Origin: Symsagittifera roscoffensis
Taxonomy: Eukaryota; Xenacoelomorpha; Acoela; Convolutidae
Assembly (NCBI RefSeq): GCF_963678635.1
Contig: NC_087068.1
Location: forward strand, 6,665,907-6,729,906
Reading direction: 5' to 3'
DNA: 64,000 bases
This document shows, in pieces, positions 11,501-23,500 of the stretch; position 1 is the first letter of the stretch; the number at the start of each line of letters is the position of its first letter. The notes beneath the pieces are model-generated. The model made no database searches. It saw only the letters and a list, made by a program, of their open reading frames with translations, and had not been told where the DNA came from. Both the position numbers and the translations under genes were made by a program.

Positions 11501-14500
11501 AGATAAACATACTTCGAGTATACACAATAACAGTAGCAATGCAATGCAAATTAACGCAGTATTACTTTGTATCATGTTGCTAAAACTATTAATCTTCATC
11601 AAATCTTGTGGCCTAGTTGTTAGCACAACTGCCTCGCAGATTAAAGATCGGGGGTTAGAGTAAAAAAATAGCCTAGATTTAGCTACTTTCTGATCAGAAA
11701 TAAGATAAGAAATAAAAAATGTTGTAAGAAATTCCCTGCTTCATTTAAATATTTAATTAAGAATTTTGATTAGATTAAAAGTATTTCCGGCCAGAAATAG
11801 AGAATTTTCTCGGTACGGGTGGTGCCTTGTGGTCTTCTTGCGTTTTGTATGCTAATTTCTTGTTATTTTAAGCAAATTGTCTACTTTTTTTTTACTGATT
11901 AGGGTATTATCTACTGAGCGATTAAAAAACTTACACAAAGATATTCTCCAACAAAACCAACGTAACCAGAATCTCGAAAATGAGAAAACAACGAAAAAAC
12001 AAGAACATTACGAGGTAAAACTGTGTGTTTTGCGATTGTTTTAAAGCGGACTCCGCAACAAGGACGCTCTCTTTGTTCTTTTTTTGTTCTTTCATTTTCT
12101 TTGATCGTTCCGACAAAATTTTTACAGGAACACAGTTTGGCCTCGTAACGAAAAACACTTCAAAAAATAATATCAACGGTTACTTTTTTTGAAGTGTTTT
12201 TCTTGTGTTTTTTAGTTTTTTTTCACCTTTTCGAGTTTTTTGTTTTGTTGGTTTGCTCGAGATTATCTTTTTGTAAGTTTTTGAAAATTTTATGGTGAAT
12301 ATTTTTTGTTCGTCAGCTCCTCTACAATTCCGTTTCATTTTTTATGTTCCTCCTGTCATTCTGTCTGATTAGTGTTTCTCCCTTGACTAATTGCAAGACA
12401 ATTTGAGGCGCTCTCAGTCACGATACGATTAAAGATTTTGAGAAGGTAATACAAGTTTTTAATCAGTGGTGCCATCATAATAACCTGCTGCAACGTGTTC
12501 AAGTGAGAGCTGAAAGAAACTTTTGTTTCAATTTAAGTTTTCAATCTTCTATCTAGGTTGCTCTTTTGCCAAGGTGTCACTAAATCATCTTTTAATCTTG
12601 ATTCTACCAATTTCAATTTGTAAAATTGAACTGCTTCAGATTCAGCGGAGATAGAAGGGATCGAACCTATTTTCAATTTCTCGAATTTGCAACGACAAAT
12701 TTTCAACGACAAGTTTGTTACCATATTTGACTGCTTATGCGATGAGCGCTCTTTGAAAGAGCCGCGAAATCAACTAAGTTTAATCTTTCAAGTCTCTGTG
12801 AACGGATTCATTGGAGACGTCAAAAGATCGTGGGAGTTAATTCGCCGAAAATGGAAATGCCAGTTCCTAAACGATTCCGGAAAAAATGAAACGTCTTCTG
12901 TGGAGTATATTGCTGGCCGACAAGTTGAGCGCCCATATTTAAACACTATGAGCTATTCGCACGGAACTTTGATATGTTATTTGGAATCTAAAATTCGAAG
13001 GTGCCCTGAAAGGGCGTCTTTGCTACTTGGAGAACAATATCCTATTACCAACAGTTTCAAGGGATCAATTTAACTTGACACGTTTCTCAAACTGGTAATC
13101 CAGATAACAAAAAAATCATAATAAACAGGCATGCCTAGCTCAACATGTTGCTAAGTCATTTTCCAACAAATAGAATTAGATGGAACCTAAAGTTTGACTT
13201 TCCGAAGTTTAAACAAAGAGTGACATTCGGATGGACAATTGAATAATTGCCAAAACCAATGGAGTTTTTGATGTGGGACAACAAATTTTCAAATTCCTTA
13301 AATATTAGCAAAAATTATGTCTGATATTTAACAACGTAAAATTGATTGAAGAAACTCTGACAAGTATTCTAGCCCTTTTATACCGACTTCTATTCATAAC
13401 ATCAAGCCGTCGATTGTTGCAGCTTGCCACACACAAAGACTACAACGGCATGCCCTGATACTTTTAAAATTCGTTCACCATGCAGATCGTGACTTCATCT
13501 GGCGGAGATGCAATTGGCTCAAGAGCATGGTTAAGCGTATTGGTCAACCTACTGTGATAGAGGATTGTTTTTTTTTTCCAAAATTCAGTCTTTAAAGCGG
13601 AAGCGAAAAGATTAGATATCTTAACTTATACACGAAAAAGAAGAAATGTTTCCTTTACAGCTGGAACATACACGCAAGAAATATTTTTTGAATTTTTGTC
13701 TGGACTCGTAAGCCCAATACGATTAAATTGCCTTGTACCAAAAAAAATTAAAGCGTTATTTATCGCCAGTCAAAAAAAGTGATCCTTGTAATCAATTAAG
13801 TGATACTTGTTTCTCGAAAAAATAAATTGTTAAAAATGCAAATCCAGTATAAGCGCTTTTCCTAAAGAGCTTTTCAAGCAAACGTTGTTCTTTTTTATAT
13901 AAAAGATTCAAAACGGAGTAGAATAATTTTGTTCCTGACTTTCGATACGAAAGTAACAGAATATTTGTGCTCGGGGTGGGTTTTTGTTTTTTTTCTTTGG
14001 ACGAATTTCGACTTTTTAACTAGCCCTTTTTAACTGTTTTTCAATCATTCGAAAGGTATGGTTGTCCTGAGCTCAAGTTTGAAAAAAAATTTCAATTGTG
14101 ATTATTTTTCGTAAAGTAACGGGGGTTCAAATAATGCCATTTTGGCCAATTTAGGACAATTAACGCGCGATAAAATTCGCGATATTAACGCGTAAGCGGA
14201 GAGTTAATCCGTCCTAGAAATCGTTCCAAATTGGTTGAAAGAAGCTTATTTGCATAATTGATTTGTTACGAGGAGCGAAACTTATCCTTTTGTACTTATA
14301 TGGCGGTTGGTTTTCATTAAAAAATTCAAATTTTAGAAAAAAAAAATTTTCTTTTCTTTTTTACATTTAACTTTTTTTATGTTGTTACTGCTCTCCATAG
14401 ACCTTAAAAGACAGTCGGAACATTCAGGGCTTCGGCCTGATACGAGCAGTCTTGTTTTTATTTGTTATTGTCTGGAGTAAATTATTTGAACAAGCAGTTT

Positions 14501-17500
14501 ACAACAGCATGTATTCAAACCATGAAAAATGATCTTTCATTTTGAAAAACGCTATGGCTTCCGTATTAAACTCAGTACAGTTGATGAATCAGTAGAACTA
14601 ACTGACGGAATAAGGTAAATATCTTCGATGAAAATTTGGAGCTTTGATTTTTTTTCACCAGGCAAAAAGGCCTTGGGTTTTATTAACCACGATAATTATT
14701 AAATAGCAAGTTCGAAAAAATTGGGCATCGCAGTTAGTATCTGAATTGAATCAAATTGTACTTCGGCAACAGCCTTCAGTGGGCAGATACAGGTTGCAGC
14801 TAATTTTTATTGTCACAACTTGAAGATTTTTATTTTTCTACAAACAAACATTCTTTTCATTTATCTAAAATAGTTCAATTGAATGTAAAGTTTAGTGATA
14901 CCAAAGTAATTTTTAAATAAGACGCTATCAAAAATAAGTCAAAAATAAGTCTTTCAGAATCAATGTCAATATTTTTTCGGAAAATTTCATTACTAAATCT
15001 TCATAAGAAAAATAGATTTTCATAAGCTCTTCAAATTTGTCGTGTGCATTTATTTATAATTCATTTTTTTTTTAACGAGTACCTAAACGCTAATCGTTTC
15101 TCCCTGTGAGTTAGGATTAATCTGGAAACGTTCAGTTCTCCAGCTCCAGCTTAGTTTTCGCGAAATTGCGATTGTTTTCAAACTTTTTTCGCAGTATATC
15201 CGACAAAAAAACTTAGATGAAAATTTTAAAAAATCTCAATCTTCAAAAATTTTTCTGTTGTATCTAATTTTCCACTTCACAAGGAACGTAATATTTCGTA
15301 TTCTGTAAAACACATAATGTAGTGCTCTCTCATCTTGTTATCTTAGAACTCTGATGTTAGACTGTTAATAGGGTATTTTTTGGAGAGCAAAAAAGAAAAA
15401 AATTTGATGACTATTCAAAGTATAGCGGCAGACATTTGGTGGATCCGAAGATACCTCTGTATGATCTTTCCAAGTCACGGAAATTGGTTATATTTAAGTT
15501 TTAAAATTATGACAAATATTTAGTTGGAGAAAAAAAAATATTTTTTCTCTCTTGACTGCTACTTCATTGAAAACTCAAAAATTTTGGTGCTTTAAGACAA
15601 CATATCACTATTGAAAAAAAGTTATTCAAAACAGAGCTGAAGAAGATGTAGAAGTTAATTTGGTCACTTGAAGGTAACGAGACAAGCTCGAGGATCGCGG
15701 GGTAAAAAAGGAGTTGCTATTTGTACTCACGCCCCTTTATCAATACCAAACTCAGATTTTCTAACCTGGCATCGCTTTGTGGAATGGATGGAGTATCAGA
15801 TTATGATTGGAATAGATGTGATTATTATGCCTTATCCTATGAAAACAAGCCTCGTTCCAGTTCCTGATGAAATAGACAGAGCACTGAACTATTACGTCAA
15901 TAAAGGTCATCTTCGCCTGATGGATCTGCCTTACTACAGGTCGAGAGCGCTTCCAACTCAATTAAACATATTCATTTTTCAATTTTAATGGAAGGTCATT
16001 GGTTTGAAAAGCCAACCCATAACTTTTAACTCCAATTAAACTCATTGTTGATTGATATCATAATCAAGGGTGGATCTGGGTTTTCTCGAGGGGGGATTTA
16101 GAAAAAATGTTCAAAAACTTTGTCGCTCTTTTTTTAGGTCGACCAAATTGATTTTCCATGCTCTCCCAAATCCCTAAAAACATCCTCTTTTGACAAAAGT
16201 TTTTGCGTCGCATGCTTTTTTTTATGAAAAAACGGGCCAAAAAATGCATATTTTTGCTCTCTTCCCTCAAAATATTGGCGCCCTTACAAAATTTTTAGGT
16301 TAGGTCAGCCAAATCTGGATATCCCAAAACAGTACCAAAAGGGGGACCCTTTCGGTGGTGCGAGGTTCTAATCCCTGAGGTGGGGGCACCCCTTTCTGAA
16401 TCCGCCTTAGATGATAATACTTTTGATAAAACTGGCTTGCTTTTGAGCAGGCGGAAAGTCTCGCCAGACTCAAAGAAATCAACGGCGTTGGAATTATGAA
16501 ACTTTTCGAGTAATGCCAGACTTTCCCAGTCTCAAAAAAATACGTGAAAAAATTTTAACCATTTTTTTGGCAAAGTTTTTCGCATTGCGAGATTATTTTT
16601 GACAGATCTGGGGGCAAAATCATGTTTTTTTTTGTACTTTTTTTTTCAAATCTTTTGATCAAAAAATTATTTTTATCGGCGCGCGATTCCTAAAAAATGA
16701 TTTTTATCGGCGCGCAGTATGGTACGAATGAGCGACTGGAAAAATTTGGCTATCACTAAGGGAGATGGGGGGTCTTATAGGCAGACGGATTCATTCATTA
16801 TCATTCAATATTATGCTCTCAATATAATGAACATCATTCAATATTATGAATCAATATTTTGTAGAGGCAACAGTTTTTCTCGATATGTCCAACACAACTT
16901 TTTTCGCTGCTTCAGCTTTGTATAAATAGATCATTTATATTAGAAAGGTGATAATGAATATGATCAAAACGTGAAATATGTTTAATTGCGCTGATCAGAG
17001 AAGGACATTCTGGTATCACTCAGGTAAAAAAAAAATATGTTTCATATACTCTGAGAGTTTATCCATACAATAGCCCCCTTTTCAAAGTAACTTGTTCAAA
17101 ATTCACATATGCTTAACCGCTGAATGTTAGTTGTTTATAAGGTAATTCGTTACTTGGTACCAAAAGGGAGATAATAAAAGAGATCCCTATTAGCCATTGA
17201 CGCTGAAAAAAAGGAAAAAAGAGAGTGACCACTTGCACTGGCCAACTTGAGATTGGAATCGATTTAAATTGATTTTTCTACAGATAATATAGTGAATGAA
17301 AATCTATTTACGATAGCACTTTAGATACTGTCATATATAGTATCTAATCATATATTACGTGTTGGCGCCATTGGTTAAGCTATGTGTCTGGTGCGGCTAC
17401 TAATTAATTAATACCTGCCAACCTTAAGTTTAGTCTGCGATGTTTGGATTCATTGTTGTTAACCGTTAAAGAATAAACGAGTCAATCTTAATTCAGTGAA

Positions 17501-20500
17501 TTAAAGATATTGAATCTGCATTTTTCACATGGCGCAGCAAGCAGGACAAAGCGCGGGATCAGGGAAAAATCCACTGGGAATTACAGCATTTTGGCCGAGT
17601 AAATGTACGGAAGCACCAATGTTGTGGGAGCATTGGATTACACGATTCACCTGGGGTGTAATAGCAAAACATTCATTTAATCCGACGGCATTTTATTTTG
17701 CTGATACGCTCACTGAGGCGCAAATTACCGGTCTGCCAGAGGAGGTGAATGGGAAAAATCGAGTGGAAGCAGAGCAGACACTAATTTCTAACCTCTATTT
17801 GTGTTTGGGGGAACGTGGACAGGACGAATTACATAACCGGAATCCCCATCTGGACCTGGCGACTACCCGATATCCACGGGTTTTGGATGAATTTGAGAGT
17901 GTTTTCCGCAAGGAAAGAAACGAAACATTCGAGACGTATCAGCTACTATCTCGGAAACAACGTGACGGGGAAACGCTAGAAGAATTTCACTCCGTTTTGA
18001 GTGGACTAGCCGCTAGATGCTCATTGGGAACATTGGAACGACGGGTGTTACGTGATGTATTCATAGTAAATATGTCCAACAAGGAAGCCCAAACGGAGCT
18101 ATGCCGTTCAACTAAGACACCAGATGAGGTCTACCGGATTGCTTTGTCATATGAACGGGGGGACAAATACGCAAAGTCGTATAAAGTATCCGGTGGGGGA
18201 CTTACTGCGGCACCAGCGGGTTCACTACAAATTAAAGCGGAGCCTATAAGCGCAATTAGAGGAGGGTACCGTCGTCCATTCCAAAGAGGCGGACGTGGAT
18301 TTGGCAGGGCGGCACAAGGGGCCGCGGAGGAGCAGCAGATCGCAAGTGCTACAATTGCGACCAGAGTGGTTTTACCCCGGACCACATTCCAAAGTGCCCA
18401 GCAAGAAAGGTAACCTGCAACTTTTGCAAGAAAATGGGACACTATGAGCGAACTTGTAGAGGACGTCGATCGGCGAATAGGGGTCGCGTAGGCATGATAA
18501 ATGAGGATGACACCAATGGCGGGACTACCCAAGATTATCCGGAGGAGAGTGCATCTAATTACGGAAGTTCTGTCGGATGGGTGACTGATTCAAAGACACC
18601 GGCACATGGATGGGATTCGGATAGTTCGACGGAGTATGTGGTTATGTCAATTCGGCGGAAGGAGGAAACGGAATTAAAAGTCGCGGGGGCCAAACTAGCC
18701 TTAAGAATCAACGGCAAAGCAACTCAAGCCTGGATTGACAGTGGTTCGCCAATATCCATCTTCACTATTGGGGAACTAAAACGTACCCTGGGGACAGCCA
18801 ACGTACAATTGAAACCGCTGAATCCACAAGACGACCAATTCCGCGATTACGGAAACAATCCGTTAAAATTTCTGGGAAAGATGCAAGTCACGCTTCATTC
18901 CAATGGATGGACTTGTTCGTCGGATATCAACGTCATCGGAGGGTGCCGACCGTCTATTATTGGCAGGGATTTAATGCCCTCACTAGGACTGATGCTGGTA
19001 CAAGCACCACCGACAGAGGGGGTGAAAAGCATACATACCACGGAAGGAACTGTGGCGATGGACAATGACCTGGATGAGTGGCAGACACATTTCTGTAAGC
19101 AATTTCAACATCTTTTTCACAGGGTAGGGCGCATTCGAAATTATAGGGTGCAGGCAGATTTCTTCAAAAACCTAACTCCGATTCAACAAAAGGGTAGGCG
19201 AGTACCTATAACATTACAGGAAAAAGTCGATAAGGAGATTGAAAAACTGTTGGGACAGGGTCATATCCAAAAGTTGGAAGAATGTTCAGACAAATATTTT
19301 GTTTCACCTATTGTCATCACCGTGAAAAAGGACGGTTCTGTAAAACTTGCACTGGAATCTAGAGAACTAAACAAACAAGTGCATAAGAATAAATACCAAA
19401 TGCCCAATATTGAAGAACTAATGGACATCGTAGGGCAAACTATCAGCGAACGCAAACAGGGGGATGTGTTTTTTACAACGATGGACCTCACGTACGCATA
19501 CGGGCAACTTCCTTTAAATGAAAACACTAGTAAACATTGCAATTTTTCGTTGGTGGGAGGCCGTTCTACCGGTACATATCGATTCAAAACAGGATTCTAC
19601 GGATTGACAACCATGCCGGCGGAATTTCAACGGGTCATGGATGCCATTCTGGCTGAATTTCCGTGCGCGCATGCTTTCATTGATGATATATTAGTAATTT
19701 CGAAAGGTACCAAGATCGAACATATCGCTTTAGTGGAGAAGATTTTAACGAAACTCGATAAAGAAAATATGGCTTTGAAGCTAGAAAAATGTCAATTTGC
19801 GAAAAATACTTGCGAGTGGTTAGGCCACCGGATTACGAAATCAGGGATTACACCAATGGTGCGGAAAACAGATCCAATTGACAAATTAACCGCCCCGAAA
19901 ACGCTCTCCCAGTTGAAATCGTTCATGGGGTCAATCCATAGTCTTCACAAATACTTACCGGCGTTAGCGGAAACTTCGGCGCCTCTACGTCCACTTCTAA
20001 ATAAGAAGAACGAATTCCTCTGGACAACTGACTGCCAAACAGCGTTCGAATCGATTAAGAAACAGGTCGCGAACATTGTCGAACTTAAGCATTTCGACGT
20101 ACATAAGGATATACGTATCGTGTGCGACGCAAGCCATAACGGTTTGGGGGCGGTACTCGAACAACTAGGCGCCGAGGGTTGGCGACCAATATCATTTGCG
20201 TCCCGGTTTTTAAATGCGGCCGAAAAGAAATATTCGACGAATGAGCTAGAAATGCTGGCCGTAGTTTGGGGCTCCGAATACTTCAGAAATTATATTTTCG
20301 GGCGGAAATTTACTGTGGTGACAGATCATAAGGCTTTGCTATCTTTATTGAATGGGAACAATAAGAAAAACAAAACTATGTTCAGTCGATTAACTCGCTG
20401 GATTGATAGAATTATCCCCTTTGATTTTGTCATTGAACACATGCCTGGGGCTAAAATTGGCCTGGCGGATTACCTTTCAAGGCATCCGGTGGGGGAAGCC

Positions 20501-23500
20501 ACGAAAGTTAGTCTTTATGATAACACTTTCACAGTGGCAAAATTGAAATCAATTACCAATTCACTCGGATATATTGATACCAATAAAGGGATCATCAAAG
20601 CATCAAAGGAATCAATTGTTTCAGCTAAAGATATTCAAGTTGGAAACGATAAAGTTAACATTCCACCGGAAGAGGGCGTCAAAACGCGTGACCGTCGGTT
20701 GACCAATCAGAAGCCACTAAAACGAATAGCTGAGTGTAATGACCGGGAAAGCGCAAAAGTAGTAAAGTCAATCACCGAATGTAAACTACGTGAGTCTGAT
20801 ATCAATTCCACAGTAAACAGTAGTCCTCCATTTAACAAAACAAGTTATCGATCTAACAAAAACATATCTACAATGACATCACTTAATTTGAAGAAATTAA
20901 ATAAATTACTGTTGAAACATCCAGAAATAACGAGCGGCAGTAGCAGCGAGGTGGAGATTGTGGATGCACGATTGCAGGCGGAGACGCATCACACCAGGGA
21001 CATTCGATGCAACACAGTCATCTCCATTCCTTCGGCATTCGGAGGTGAACTCTTTCCGGCGGCATACCCAGCAGGAGGAAACGTCATCATGTCAGTAATC
21101 CCCCGGGACTGCAAGATAGTCCGCAAAAGCAGTGCACTGCCGGAGCTATTTAACCTGAAACTCGTGGAAGCGAACTATAAAGGGGACCCCCAGATGCGCG
21201 CAATAAAAGAACTGGTGGAGAGTAAGGACCCGGATTTGGAAAAGAAGGTCAGAGCAATGGGTGCCTACCTCGGACAGCACACACATGATTTCCACGTGCG
21301 GGAAAATTGTCTGTGGATGGACGAACGACTCGTCATCCCCATACCACTCAGGAAGGCTGTGGTTAATCGGATACATGCGTTTCACCATGGGCGCTCGAGT
21401 ATGTTCGACGCTGCGAGGGATGTCTGGTTCCCCTATCTCCACCGGAGTTTAGTCGCAGCTGCGGATGGATGCAAGGAATGCACCGATGCAGGTAAAAGCC
21501 TTAAACCATTATGCGCCAAAGGTGATGTTGGGAAGATCTATGAACCACGGGAGCCAAACGAATGCCTACAGCTTGATTTTTGGGGTCCAATTAGATACTT
21601 AAATGAATCAAGTAAATATGTCTTGGTAGCGGTTGACCGATTCTCACGTTGGCCCTCTGCAATGATCTGCGGAAATAATAAAAGCGACAAGGTCCTTAAG
21701 TTCATTAAACAATACATATCTCAACATGGTGTCCCTAGGAAAATTTTTATGGATCAAGGTACAAGTTTCACATCGAATGCAGTTAAATCATTTTGCAATT
21801 CCGAAGGAATTGAAATAATTTATTCACCCGTGAATGATCATCGCGCCACCGGGTGTGTCGAACGTACCATTGGCAGTCTGAAAAACTTTGTCTTAACTTA
21901 CGCTAAAGAAAAAGATAATGGAAACTTAGAATCAATGATAGAACGAGCCTTGAGTGCTCTAAGATTTGCCCCAAATGCTACTCTCAAAATATCGCCGTTT
22001 GAAGCTCATCACGGCAGAGAAGCCAATACGGTACTGCGAAATCTTACGAAAAAGCCAACCCTGCAAAACCTAAACTGGGCCAGAGTGTTGAAACAAAAAT
22101 CTGCCTATTTAGATTCTACTGACCCCAGAGCTCCGAGGAACATCCAACCCATGGCAACGGATTGGGAAGAACGATCCGACGTGGAGTTTGATGTCGATCA
22201 TATGAATCACCCTAGGCGACTGACACAAAATCAACTAGTTTCGGCGGCGGATGGAACACCAATGGCTGACGGGGACCGGAAACAGGCTTGTGGGGGAAAG
22301 TCTAAACAGCCAAGTAAACGGACCGAACTGTTGTTCCAACGCCTCAAAGATAGCAATAAAAGGAAAAGTGGGGTTGCCGAGAAAGTCATCAAATCGAACG
22401 CGCCAACTACCGCGAGTAAGCTAACACTACCACTGCCAGCTATGAGTGCATTGCAACGTCGGGCGGAACTGAAGCGGGCAGCGAACGAACAGGCGGCGGG
22501 GACGAGCACACAGAGTAAAGCAAGCGCACAGAGTAAGGCTGATAACAGAATGCGAGAATTATCACCAGCGGAGGAGGACGATTCGGATTCGGAGTACGAG
22601 CCAATAACAATTTCCAAACACGCAGGGAACTCAACAATAGCACCAGGGCGAGATGTGGAAGGAAATGAACCAAAGGTGAATAACGATGTGGAAGACGGAA
22701 TTGGAAGACCAAACTTATCCGAAGGAAGCGGAGCTGGAAAATCCCAGGGGGTGGACACGGAGGTCCAGACTATGAGCAACGAGCAAGGGGGGAGTGCCCC
22801 AAATTTGAGTAACGAAGGACGAGGGGGGAAACATTCTAAAAAGAAAGGGGAACGAGTACGACGCTTACGTCTCGTATCATACTCTAGTCAAGAATCAGAA
22901 GATGGAACAGGATCACGGAAAAGTACCAGGAAGCGGACGGCGGTATCTAAATTCGGCGGGGTTATGATAGATAGTATATTGAAAGCGAGAACATCCAAAG
23001 GAGAGGAAGACAGAGAGCGGGACACTAATTGAGCAGGAAGGCACATTTGAAAGAGGGAGTGAAAAAGGAAACTCAAGAAACTTGTTAAACTAAAACTCAT
23101 GCCCAGGGAGAGGGTGGACTACTGCTGGTCTAAAACTCAAACATTTCCGTTGGATAATTTTAAAACAGTTGTTTGAAAATTGATTGTTGAGGGAATGTCA
23201 TATATAGTATCTAATCATATATTACGTGTTGGCGCCATTGGTTAAGCTATGTGTCTGGTGCGGCTACTAATTAATTAATACCTGCCAACCTTAAGTTTAG
23301 TCTGCGATGTTTGGTTTCATTGTTGTTAACCGTTAAAGAATAAACGAGTCAATCTTAATTCAGTGAATTAAAGATATTGAATCTGCATTTTTCACAATAC
23401 GTAAATCGATTTGGAATGAATTAAAAGGATTTTCGCAAGGCAGTGAAATCCATCAAAATCTAACAAAAATGATGTGATGTAACCACTGTTTTTTTCGCAA

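Larger units (their letters stand above)
5545..12639 (+). other. GT92 intron 1 (7.1 kb), packed with repeats
   Basis: Begins GTGAGT and ends CTGCTTCAG. It contains a terminal-inverted-repeat element (5731-6682), two copies of the 0.5 kb dispersed repeat, a hairpin at 8250-8341, a tRNA-like segment at 11604-11660 and short tandem duplications. Short ORFs here look like chance frames. Confidence 0.6.
10709..12639. other. Intron 1 distal part
   Basis: T-rich DNA without a convincing gene. It contains a tRNA-like segment (11604-11660) and a repeat at 11990-12180 that is similar to sequence near 54.9 kb. It ends in the exon 2 acceptor. Confidence 0.35.
17325..23400 (+). mobile_element. Nearly intact Ty3/gypsy LTR retrotransposon
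   Basis: LTRs of 201 bp at 17329-17529 and 23196-23396 both begin TG and end CA, and I count a single difference (A or T in the TTTGG-TTTCATTG segment). ATAC flanks both ends (17325-17328 and 23397-23400), a 4-bp target duplication. Inside are a gag ORF, an overlapping pol ORF in the order protease, reverse transcriptase, RNase H, integrase (the Ty3/gypsy order), a primer binding site touching the 5' LTR and a purine tract touching the 3' LTR. It is richer in GC than the flanks. It sits in sense orientation in intron 3 of the GT92 gene. The near-identical LTRs indicate recent insertion. Confidence 0.95.

Noticed and set aside
11604-11660. Functional tRNA gene
   Set aside because: The B box is degenerate and no paired acceptor stem could be found.
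16440-16505. Possible mini-exon after TTTGAGCAG that might repair the exon 3/4 phase
   Set aside because: Short open stretch ending in a stop, no good donor, no GT92-like residues, and it does not supply the right phase.
18131-18532. 133-codon minus-strand ORF over the gag/pol junction
   Set aside because: It opposes the zinc-knuckle region on the coding strand, which is clearly the real gene.
22231-22779. 182-codon minus-strand ORF inside the gypsy element
   Set aside because: It is antisense to the charged Pol tail; the GC-rich codons leave the reverse frame open by chance, and no domain is visible.
22231-23032. Chromodomain or env gene at the end of the young gypsy element
   Set aside because: The tail is charged and low-complexity, with no aromatic-cage motif, signal peptide or membrane segment.
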